NCBI GenBank assembly: GCA_021432605.1
Contig: MU271145.1
Location: forward strand, 1,984,001-2,048,000
Length of the DNA: 64,000 bases
Source: Coniochaeta sp. PMI_546
Taxonomy: Eukaryota > Ascomycota > Sordariomycetes > Coniochaetales > Coniochaetaceae
Direction of reading: 5' to 3'
A program made the translations under genes and the position numbers. A model generated the notes under the pieces. The model had not been told where the DNA came from and searched no databases. It saw only the letters and a list, made by a program, of their open reading frames with translations. Below, in pieces: positions 48,040 through 57,353 of the stretch; position 1 is the stretch's first letter, and every line of letters begins with the position of its first letter.

Positions 48040-48721
48040 ATGATTTTGTTGTTGGCTATCGAAACGGTGATGGGGTACGGGTTCTGTTGCATTGGAAGCG
48101 GTCTCTACAGGGATGGGTTGTCATTGATCATTGCATGGCATTGAGCGGCGTTTATTATATACCATGATTACTTTTGGCATAGCTAAGGCAGGTTTGGGAT
48201 ATAGATCATAGATGGATAGATAGATGGTTGGATAATAGCTAATGGTATCATGTCGTCCCTGGAACGCCTCTTTTTTCCTGTCCCTGCGATCTGTTTCCTC
48301 TCCCCTGTGAAGCTCATGTATTCTACAAGAAACGTCCACTGCTAAAGGGCGCTGCCAACCTTGGCGTAGAGAAGGCTTGGCCGGTGGACTCAGCACATAT
48401 GAATCAATGAATCACATGCCGGTATATGTGTCGAGAATGAATCCGTCTCAGCTTTCTCTCAATGAACAAGCGGTCCACAGTGGACTCACCGAGTGTGGAC
48501 CTGACTCGTCGCTTAGGTAGTGAGTGTAAATCCGATCGATTTGAATCCCGCCGCAGCGGCCCACAGATATCGCACATATCGCAGTCTGAAAGAGCGAGGT
48601 CGGTCCTCGCTGTCCGAGTCAGCGACAGGGACCCATCCGCCTTTGGATCTGTGTCCGCTAGACTAGAGCCCTAAGCCCGCTCTACCGCCCCAGTGTTCTA
48701 TCCCAGTGTGCAAAAGTGGTA
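48040..48721. other. Intergenic spacer before the tRNA gene
   Basis: About 680 bp with no gene recognised. A short ATAGATGGATAGATAGATGG repeat patch lies near 48208-48227. Confidence 0.5.
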
Positions 48722-48815
48722 TCCGGTATAGTGTAACGGTCAACATATCGCGTTTTCAAGACACACCAAGTGTCTGAGCATCCGCGGGGCTCGGGGTTCG
48801 ATTCCCCGTACCGGA
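48722..48815 (+). tRNA. tRNA-Glu (anticodon TTC) with a short intron
   Basis: The acceptor stem TCCGGTA pairs perfectly with TACCGGA. An exact A box (TAGTGTAACGG) and B box (GGTTCGATTCC) are present. The T arm is CGGGG-TTCGATT-CCCCG. The anticodon stem TCGCG/CGCGG holds the loop TT-TTC-A, and 23 extra bases (about 48759-48781) sit directly after position 37, the canonical place of nuclear tRNA introns. Glu(TTC) is assigned from the anticodon and the close match to the usual fungal tRNA-Glu body. CCA is not encoded, as expected. Confidence 0.92.
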
Positions 48816-48835
48816 GTAAGAACAGAATCGTGTGA

Positions 48836-48845
48836 TTTTTTTTTT
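48836..48845 (+). terminator. RNA polymerase III T-run terminator
   Basis: Ten consecutive T residues, starting 21 bases after the tRNA-Glu 3' end, form a strong pol III termination signal. Confidence 0.8.
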
Positions 48846-48866
48846 GTCATCTTCGACATGCTCAGA

Positions 48867-48903
48867 CAGGGTGGCTGAGTGGATTCAGTGTCGCGTTCGT
48901 ATA
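48867..48903 (+). pseudogene. Possible tRNA 5'-half remnant (Ser/Leu-like A box)
   Basis: GACAGGGTGGCTGAGTGG starts with a plausible acceptor strand and contains an exact A box of the serine/leucine type. It is followed by a D-arm-like stretch and TCGCGTTCGTA resembling an anticodon arm. No matching 3' acceptor strand or B box was found downstream within 150 bp, so it is at best a fragment or decayed tRNA gene. Confidence 0.35.
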
Positions 48904-49064
48904 TGCCTTTATGGGGAACTTCATGGAAGTCTCGGCGAGGCGATGTTGACGTGTACGCCTCCATCCCAAAGAAAGGGTCGCAACATGTCAGACTAGAGGG
49001 TTAGACCAGCCGATGTTGTCTCCTTATGTCTTCATGGGATATGAGACAGCCAAACCCGTTCTCA

Positions 49065-50291
49065 TTACCGACGCAGTACCCCATTGTCAGCCGGATATCT
49101 ATCCATCCCGTACGTCTCATTCAGCACAACATGCGAGATGACCTGCCCACCCTCCATTCTCACCCACGTCTCGACCTCCATCTCCCTAGCCTCGCCAAAG
49201 TCGCCATCACCACTCCTGTCCGCGAACCTCAGTTGCACGATCCGCGAGCCCCGATTCCAGTCCCCATAGCCGCCGTATCCGGTATGTTTGCCAAAGCAGA
49301 GGAGTGGCCCCCCTCTGCTTAGTCCGTCCTCTTCATCCCCCGGCCATAGCGCACACCAAGCATTCCCGTGGTCATGCCCGACATAGACACTGTGTAAACC
49401 TCCCTTTTTACCCTCATCCCGCAGGGCGTCCATGAACCCGCCATCTTCAGTCCCCGTGCCCTGCACAGCCACGGGAACATCCTCATTCACGCCGGGAAAG
49501 AGAGCAGGATCGATCCCCTTCCTCTGAGCAGTAAGAAACACCGTCGGCGGGATGTGCACAAACGCCAGACTCGGAAGCACACCGCCGTACCGGCCACGCA
49601 AGGCCCTCGCTTCCGCGCGGAACCACCCCACCGTATCAGGAGCGACCCAGTTCGGGATGTCATCTTCCTCCGCCCCGTCCCTCCCATAACTCGTCCCACC
49701 ACGGGAGTCAAAGAACCACAACACCACAACCGGTCTGCCCTTCGCTCCCGGACGATGAATCAAGAGGTAATAATTCGTAACCCCTTCCAATCCCTTCGTC
49801 GTCCGGGTATACGACAGCCCATACCCCCACTCCACATCCAGCATCTCTCGCCTGCTCAGATTAGCCTTGGAGTCGTGGTTGCCATACGTCGACGCCCAGG
49901 GTGTCCCCGAGGCGGCCATGGGCGCCACGATCCGGTGCACGTAGGCGCTGCTGTTGTGGCGGAATGTGTTCTCGCCCGTTATCAGGTCGCCGTTGAGGAC
50001 TGCTAGGTCCGGGGCTTCGGCCGAGAGGACCTGGCGGAGCAGATGGGTCGAGTTGGCGTCTTGGTCGATCCCCCAGCCGCTCTCTTCTTCGCCATAGTGT
50101 AGGTCTGAGAAGAGGGCTAGCTTGAAGGTGAGCGATGGGGAGAGGGTGAGAGGCGGTCGGGATGTGGCTGTGGCTGTGGCTGTGGCTGCGGGAAGAGGAG
50201 GTATGGGAGGTATGAGAGCCGCGGTGAGGAGGGAGATGGTTGAGTAGGCCGTGATGGTGAATAGACGTGCGACAATTACTAAGAGTGCCAT
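49065..50291 (-). CDS. Secreted or vacuolar calcineurin-like metallophosphoesterase
   Basis: Single exon, 408 aa. A hydrophobic N-terminal segment (ALLVIVARLFTITAYSTI) acts as a signal peptide or anchor, and an Ala/Thr/Pro-rich hinge follows. All core metallophosphoesterase motifs are present in order: FSDLHYG (D-x-H), NGDLITGEN (GD), STYGNHDS (GNHD), and, far downstream, YVGHDHGN (GHDH). This is the two-metal hydrolase fold; the arrangement resembles the fungal Dcr2/purple-acid-like group acting on phosphate esters or phosphoproteins. Substrate not known. The hinge is encoded by four tandem GTGGCT-type hexamers (complement strand near 50162-50190), giving an Ala-Thr repeat that may vary in length. 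The start is the first ATG in frame (AACGATGG). Confidence 0.87.
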   Translation of the reverse strand: MALLVIVARLFTITAYSTISLLTAALIPPIPPLPAATATATATSRPPLTLSPSLTFKLALFSDLHYGEEESGWGIDQDANSTHLLRQVLSAEAPDLAVLNGDLITGENTFRHNSSAYVHRIVAPMAASGTPWASTYGNHDSKANLSRREMLDVEWGYGLSYTRTTKGLEGVTNYYLLIHRPGAKGRPVVVLWFFDSRGGTSYGRDGAEEDDIPNWVAPDTVGWFRAEARALRGRYGGVLPSLAFVHIPPTVFLTAQRKGIDPALFPGVNEDVPVAVQGTGTEDGGFMDALRDEGKKGGLHSVYVGHDHGNAWCALWPGDEEDGLSRGGPLLCFGKHTGYGGYGDWNRGSRIVQLRFADRSGDGDFGEAREMEVETWVRMEGGQVISHVVLNETYGMDRYPADNGVLRR

Positions 50292-50749
50292 CGTTGATGA
50301 TCGGAGATGCGGTGTTGGAGCTAGCACCAATCTCGCGCCGAAGACATCATGATCGCCCTTCGAGAATTAAATCGAGAGTAACCATCTTGTCGGGAAGAAG
50401 AACGTCTGGCGAGCACTTCGGGTCCTGGGTTGAGTCTTGCGACATTGTTGTAGACGTAGATGAATAAGAGACCGAAGGTCTGATATCGAGTGGGGTATAT
50501 CATAAGAAAGCTGAGGCAATACCTGTCGATCTTCAATTCGAGCGCACGTGGGGGTTGACACGATGGCCGCATACTCCTGTCGCAACCTGATCCTGACCGA
50601 ACCAGCTGCCTCTGATGGTGTGTGATGGTGTATATTGGCAGGCGCCGTATGAAGCATTGGAAGAATAAAGGTAATCGCTAGTCAATATAGACGCTGTCCG
50701 CTAGCAAACGGCACCGCGTCAAGATAATGATACTGTTACATGGTTTGCT
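50292..50749. other. Spacer between the phosphoesterase start and the gtr2 3' end
   Basis: About 460 bp. Holds the phosphoesterase promoter; no gene seen. Confidence 0.5.
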
Positions 50750-52107
50750 TCAACCGCCCAACGCCAACTGTCCCTCGCCCCGATCATCTTTGCCTGCCGC
50801 CCTCGTTTCTCTATGCTTCGTGATCTCGAAGAATTCCGTCAACCCCTTCACAACTTCGTCGACGTTCAGGTTGATGAGCGGTATCTTGTCGTATGATCCC
50901 TCTTTCATGATGGCCACCAGAGCGAGAAACCTGTCCACCTCGCGGAGCATAATAGGCCGCTGTGCATCGGAAAGCACCATGCCACTCTCGGCGAGATCGC
51001 AGCCTATCTGATCGTCAAGCTTTTTTGGCCACGGTGCCTGCTCTAGTCGCTCGCGTCTACTGGGCGACCTTTCCCAGCTGCCATAGACCTCGGTGAAGTC
51101 TATAATGACGTCCACGTAATCGGAGCAGATCTCGTAGCTTGCCACGTCCTCCGGAGAGCTGTCGGTAGCGATATAGATCTTGGTGTTGACATCGAACAGA
51201 TACGCCTTGTCGAAGCGGCATGTCCGACACAGTGAGGTTAGCATGGCCTCTAGCTGGCCTAGCCGCGGGATGAGCTTCTGGATGACTTTGCTGAATGCTT
51301 CGAAGATGCTGTGGTTGTATATGCTCGTTAGGTGAAAACTAATGGACGCGTTTTCGAGTCCCTGGTCAGACAGCTCGTCCTGAATTCTTATTGTCACGTC
51401 GCGCTGAATGTCCAGTTTGTAGTCGTCCGAGAGGCCGTCAACCTTGTGGATGAAGACTTCTATGATGATGTGCGGATAGCTCCGCTGAAGGTGTAATATG
51501 GTGGAGTTGAGTTTCGCCACTGCTTCAAGATAGTCGTCCTGTGCATCGATCACCCATATGAGAGCCCCAACTTCGCCGAATATGGCATCCATGTCAAATG
51601 CGAAATTGGGATTGTCGAATATGTCGATTTGGCCTGGAAAGTCCCATACTTGGAAATCCATAAATGAGCTTCGCATCCGTTAGCTTCTTTTGAAAGACAG
51701 TATAGATCTGGGGTTTCTTACTTTAGGCTATCTTTCTGTATCCGAGCCGTAGATTCTAGATACAGTGTCTCGTTCGGTGGCAGCTTATGGAAGACGACAC
51801 TTGATATAGACGACTTGCCACTCCTGCAAATCCAGGTTAGAACCCCTCAAGATCAAGTAATACCATGCATGCATTCATACCTTCGCTGGCCCATCAATAA
51901 GAGCCGAGGTTTGCCCTTCCCCTGTGGGGTGGCTGAGGTCTCTTGACCCTTGACACCTTCGTGCTTTTGTTGTCGTTGCCGGTTCTGCTCAAAAACATGA
52001 TTTAGCTTTACGGTCGCTGGACTAATGTACAAGCCGCGACGACGAGGTGAAGAATCTGGGGCCTGGATAGCGCCCGTGCTGTTGCATCTTGACAAGGAGG
52101 AAGCCAT
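50750..52107 (-). CDS. gtr2: Rag-type GTPase Gtr2 (RagC/D homolog)
   Basis: Three exons, 52107-51881, 51823-51722 and 51668-50750, with introns of 57 and 53 nt (branch sites TTCTAACC and GCTAACGG), give 415 aa. Gtr2 pairs with Gtr1 on the vacuolar membrane (EGO complex) and signals amino-acid status to TORC1. The first intron splits the P-loop: the spliced product reads LLMGQRRSGKSSISS (about residues 70-84). Switch region STARI, G3 FQVWDFPGQ and G4-type FIHKVDG follow, then the roadblock-like C-terminal domain (AYLFDVNTKIYIATDSSP). An N-terminal extension of about 65 polar residues precedes the G domain. The last 20 residues are charged and disordered-looking. The start at 52107 is the only ATG before the P-loop region in this exon. 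Confidence 0.93.
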
Positions 52108-54110
52108 GGAGAGACTAACGCCACCAAGGACATCTCGGCCCGGTGAACAGAGGGGAGATATAGACCCGAAGCGATCTGACCAAGCATCGAAAGAGCACAA
52201 TAGTGTAGGACACGGAATGAGGTGGTTTCACGCCAGACGCCTCCGAAGCACTGGCGGATGAAGGAAGGCCTCGTCAGGGTTGTTTGCGTAAAAATCACGG
52301 AACGGAAATTTACTGCGGCTCTGGCGGTGTCCCTGAAACCCTCCGACAAGGTTGACTGTGTTTCGAGTGCTCGAGATGCGCAAAGATCTGAATCAGACAG
52401 GAGCAGGATTTGTGTCCTACGCGGTCAGGCACATATGATAGACAGATGAGCTCAGCGGACAGCCGACGCGGCTCTCCGTAAGCGTAGGAGTCTTGGCTGA
52501 TAGGGTAAGGTTGCGCATACTCGACACATGACCAGGAGCAACGTCAGTCTCGAGGTGATACAGAAGCCATGGGTCGGACGTGGCTCAAGGAGGCAGTGAA
52601 GTGACTCAGTTTGAGGCCCGTTCCCTTATCTTGGACAGTTGCTTGGGCCAGTATCTGCCACCATGCTGAAAACGCGCGGCGACCAACAGCATGCCAGGAG
52701 GCGTAAGCAGCCATGGGATTGGTCTTCTCACGGGGAGTATTGATCCAACGGCGTTGCAAGCATGGCAGAACCAGGAAGTTGATATTGACCTTGTGGAACT
52801 ACCCACGGGTAGAGATGGTTCGTGATAGGATCGCTAGGCGAAACGGAGAAACACGCGAGACATTTACGAGAGACAGGCAGCTTCTCGCACAAAATTGATG
52901 GAAGGACTTGGTTTTGGTCCATTGAAACTTACGTCCATGGTTCTCTGAAAACAAGTCCTCGCTCTGGCAGAGTTGAGGTCAACAGTAGCTAATGGTTGAT
53001 GGAGCTTGGGGGCTTTGAGATGCCCAGCTCACAGCAAGTTAAGACAGCAGCTAATTGATCAAGGTAATAAGCAGACTAGTAAAGTTGTTAGCCGCAATCA
53101 ATCAAATGTGTTGTTAGCCGCGACCTACGAAACCTGGGTCTGCTGTATTATTGCGACGATGCCTTCCTCGAGAAAACAATGAATCAGGGCGAGGATCGAG
53201 GGCAGTGGTCGAGGCGACAGAGGTCCAAGATCAAAAGTTGCCAGAAATGTGTACTTAGATCGACCACAGATGCTGTCATGGAATCATACGGTGTAGAATG
53301 AGAGCTACTGATGAGAATGATAGATTGCAGATTATTCGGCACGGGTACGATGATGTGTTGTTGATGAAGCGGCGAGAGACGTAGCTGGCCGTATCCACTC
53401 CACCATTCGCTGGTCGACCTTACTTACCTCGGCGCCCCCACTTTAGCCACAGGTGAGTCCCTCACCGAGCGAGCCGTGCACGGATCAAGTTGATGGTCGT
53501 TATTTGTCGCTTCTAACGCCCGTCTACTTCGTAGTGTATACTGGTAAACGAAGTAGCTCACAGCAGCTTTCTTTAACTCGGTAGATATCCCGGCCATGCT
53601 TGCTATATTTCCGCATGGACGCGTTCCTGTTGTCGCCATTAGAGCGTGTACAAAACAACGAAGGAGCAAGCATGTCCATATTCTTGTCCTTATTAGCCCA
53701 TCTGAGTGACCCTCTGAAGCTCTGACGAAATCCAGTATGGTTTCCAAGCCACTGCAGCTTCGCTTCAAACTAAAACTCGATCGCACAGAATAAACGTACT
53801 CCCACGACTGCCCCTGTCTGCTGATCTTGTCCAAGTAACATTCTATCTCGACAAGCGATTGTTACTGCCACTTGCCATAACAGACATGGAGTATACCACT
53901 CCAAAGGCATCATCCCTCCTCTCTTTCTCCACAGCTGCATTGGCGGCTTGCCTCCTTTCCCCCCTTCCATGACGTTCTGCTTCCTCCAGTTCGGTGGATC
54001 TAGAGGTTCCAAATAAGAAGCGGCGAACATCTGTATCAGTCCTGCAACATTGCCACACACTATCCATGGCTGATCAGGTGATTCAAGTTTTCGACGGAGT
54101 CGCAGTGCAC
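52108..54110. other. 2-kb intergenic region
   Basis: It lies between the gtr2 start and the 3' end of the MIF-domain gene. The frames at 53424-53834 and 53770-54114 on the minus strand have no ATG-supported start, no motif, and partly overlay the MIF gene's 3' region. No RNA genes or repeats are seen. Confidence 0.45.
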
Positions 54111-55232
54111 TCACGACCGCCCGAAGAAGTTTGCCACAAAGCTCTTGCTGCGCTTTGCAGTTTTTACTGGAGGTGTTGGTATATCTGCTCTAAAGGATGC
54201 GGATGTATTTGCTCCCGGGTCGCCGGGCTCTTCAGGCCCTCGTGTGCTTACGGGAGGCATGAGTTCCTGTGTCGGTGCCATGGTCGCTGATGAAGATCGA
54301 AAGGTTCCAAACGACTGCTTAAATTAGCTTCGAACTTGGAACTTATTCATGACGGCAGAACACTCACCCGGACGCTGAGACGGCTCTTTGGCTTGGGCCT
54401 GATGCGTTGGACACTAGCGAATTCTTCTGCTGCTTCAGCTGCAGAAGCCTTGCCGACCTCGTCGATCTCACCGGCAAGTGTCTTGCCATTCCGAGCAGTA
54501 TTGTCCTCCAGAGTCGGAATGAAACGGAGGAAGCCTCTCGATGGCCTGACGCCTAGCACCTCCTCCAGGTGTTTTTGTATGAGAGCGGCGTTGCGCTTGT
54601 TGGTTGTCGGCTGTAGCTGTATCGGCAATGCGAATATCGATAGCACATATGCCGGATCGAAGGTGCCTCCGAAGACCATACATGTTCCATGCTGCAGGGT
54701 GACGACTATCGAGGATATGGGCCGCTGGTATCGTGTGGACAGGAGGTAAGACAGTTCCGTGATAAAGGTGAACTCGTCGTTGATCTATTGCGCAAGTCAG
54801 CAAGTTCTTCGTGTTACTGATTCTCAGACAGAAGCAAGCACTCACTATGACATTCGTCTTGACGTCTGCCATGACTATAGATTCGCTCAATACTCGGTCC
54901 TTGGCTGGGTTGACCTCTTTGACCGCGAACGCATCCTCGAAGTAGTGACTCCTTTGCTTCGTCAGCTCGGGCTTCCCCTGTGACACCTTTTTCGCCGATA
55001 CGTGGCCCGGTGGCAGCCGATCGATATCACACATATTGTCGTTCCCTTCGATAATCTTCAGTGGGGTTGGACGTGAGATGTGTGCCTTGCGTTCAGCGAA
55101 AGAACGCTGTGTGCCGGTTGGCGGAGGGCTCAAGGTCTTGTTAAAGATCTGTGAAGTCTGATCGGGTCTTCGAATGCCGTTCAAAGCCTCCATATTTATT
55201 GGCTGTGCTGCCACCAGCGGGTTTGCGCTCAT
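54111..55232 (-). CDS. MIF (macrophage migration inhibitory factor) domain protein
   Basis: Three exons, 55232-54846, 54784-54368 and 54314-54111, with introns of 61 and 53 nt, all phase 0, give 335 aa. The MIF/tautomerase fold is at about residues 95-250: SHYFEDAFAVKE, then the exon-joined KTNVIINDEFTFITEL, VVTLQHGTCMVFGGTFDPAY, LQPTTNKRNAALIQKHLEE and the closing RNGKTLAGEIDEV. Animal MIF is a 115-residue protein whose Pro after the initiator Met is catalytic. Here the domain is internal, preceded by about 95 polar residues, so that free N-terminal proline cannot exist unless the protein is cut. The C-terminal tail is Ser/Pro-rich and ends in a basic-aromatic motif (KRSKSFVANFFGRS). No signal peptide is seen. 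The role in fungi is unclear. Confidence 0.88.
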
Positions 55233-56609
55233 CACTGGGTTCAAGTTCGCAAGGTCTTATTCGAGAAAGCTGTGAAGGGAGTGCTTTTGTTCCATACCAG
55301 AACACTTTCTATCGATCAGCACAGGTGAAATAGCACCTGCTCCGAAGAAAGAGAAAGCGGCGGGCTGATAGGATCAAAAGCTTAAGTTCCTTGGTCCCTG
55401 AATCATGGTCAGCGGTCGGTGACTGCATGTGAGAGTAGGCTCCCTGCTCGCCTATCGGCGAGCCGGGCTATTACCGACAAAGAAATACTGAGTACCACAA
55501 TGTGTAAGGTAAACTTGCAGTTAACGGTGTTTTCGATGCGGGATAGCCAACAGGTCGTACACAGACTGTCAATTGCAAGCAAACATTACGTCTGCTCACT
55601 CCGACTCCTTATCCGGGCAGAGAGTAGGCTGCGTGAAGCAGGAAGGATCGCTGCGAAGCGACATCCTAGAACGCCCGAGCATCACAGCGGCACCAAGTAA
55701 GGAAGGGGGTCAAGAAGAATCGAAGAGAGCAAGAACGAAAGATTCGCTTAGACAGCGAAACCGTGGGGCGGCGAATATTGAGAGAGCTATGCAGCTTGCC
55801 GACGGCTAACAGTCTTTGTGGAACAAACTCAGTTCGTGCTCTTCGACATGTTCGAATGACGATCTAGTCGGTTGCAGTAAAATTATACGACATGTGGAAG
55901 TCGTATGCCGGGATATGGCAGGACCTGAAATCAGCACTTTTACAAGATGGAGCTAAAACAACAGAAGGGCAGTCAATGATACCTGGTACTAGAGGTATCG
56001 TCTTGTTCGTTTTCCGTCGTGGCTTTCGTCAGGTTTTGATAATGATTAGTGCTTGCTCCCATCGGACCGAAGTCAGACGTGATAAAGATAAAGCGGCAGA
56101 GAGGCTACGACGGGGATCATACGGCATCACTCTAACTTGCATCTGAGGTACCACTTCACTTATCTTGCTGGCGGTGGCAGCCCGTTCTGTGCAGAGATCT
56201 TGTCATCTGATCTAGATACCCTAAGCAAGATACTCCGACGACGATCGAGTTGCAATCATGTGGAAACCGCATCTGCATGTCAGGAAAAAAGGCAAGAACT
56301 ACCAAAAAGAAAACGAAGGGTTGCAAGCAACCGGGTACCGATCACCTCAAATTCCAGCATACACTCTCAACGGCTTCTCAAAATATTAAGATATGCCTAC
56401 TATATGGATCCAGAAAATATCCTACGCTACTTGCAAAGGATACATTGTGGCAACCCGCCGACTCCAGAGATGTGGTAATCCATAATTCAAACTCCTTTGA
56501 ATCTCTAACGACATCCCGCCCTGAGGCCAAGAAATGCGACGGCCAAGGCTGCCAAGATACTGTACACTGTTGTCCCATCCTTTCCCCTAAACATTAAAAG
56601 TATCCATGT
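55233..56609. other. Intergenic region
   Basis: About 1.4 kb holding the MIF gene promoter and the 3' flank of the next minus-strand gene. Only short frames are present; nothing recognised. Confidence 0.45.
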
Positions 56610-57353
56610 TCACGACATGACGGGGCTGTCCTGCCTCGACCGTACAGTTGTGACGATATGCCTCTCGAGGAACCATTGATAAGCACCAAGGGCGAGGATG
56701 CCTATCTCGAGCACCATCACCACGACAGCCATAATCACTGCTGCCCAGTTCTCGTGGCATAGGGTGCCGAAGTACGGCTGCTGACCCATTGGGACCGACT
56801 TCCATCGGCAGGTCCAGCTCAGAAGGGTATCATCGGTGTTTGAGGCGTTGATGGCCCAGAACTCGCCAACAGTTATGACGGCAAGCACGGTGCCAACGAA
56901 TGGAGCGATGATGGATGTCAAGCTGTGGAATAGTCTCTTGCTGCGGAGCTACAGTCGAAGTATGTCAGCTGAGTCAATATGGAGCTAGGCGGACAGGATG
57001 CGTCCTGAGACATGATTATGGCGACTTACGAATTCCACCTTGCTAACGATGAGAGTAATCACATTGACGAGGACCACAATGGCACTGCCAGCCACAAGAA
57101 CAGCGTTGGGTGCCACGTTGAGCTCGTCTGGCCACAAGGCTAGGAGGTATTCCCCTGGTACATGCGTCCGCTGATAGACGGAGTAGACATCGGCACCAAG
57201 GCCCATGATGGTGATCCCCATTGCCGTGGCCAGGGCGAGCAGACCAATCCGGATGGTCTCATCATGTCGAAGGGTCTTGATCTTCTTTTGGATGCTGTGG
57301 TCTTGGGAGTCGACCTCGAAGGAGGAGGTATCACCACGCTTCTCGTAACCCAT
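56610..57353 (-). CDS. Four-helix membrane protein of unknown function
   Basis: Exons 57353-57030 and 56948-56610, with an 81-nt intron (GTAAGT to TAG), give 220 aa. A short charged N-terminus (MGYEKRGDTSSFEVDSQDHS) leads to four hydrophobic segments: IGLLALATAMGITIMGLGA, VLVAGSAIVVLVNVITLIV, IIAPFVGTVLAVITVGEF and AAVIMAVVVMVLEIGILAL. Two cysteines in the loop between helices 3 and 4 (SWTCRW and TLCHENW) may form a disulfide. The topology resembles small fungal MARVEL-like or SUR7-like proteins, but I see no diagnostic motif and do not assign a family. The in-frame sequence upstream of 57353 lacks an ATG. Confidence 0.72.

Noticed and set aside
53424-54114. Two minus-strand frames near the MIF gene 3' end
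   Set aside because: No ATG-supported starts and they overlie the 3' exon and flank of the MIF-domain gene in other frames.
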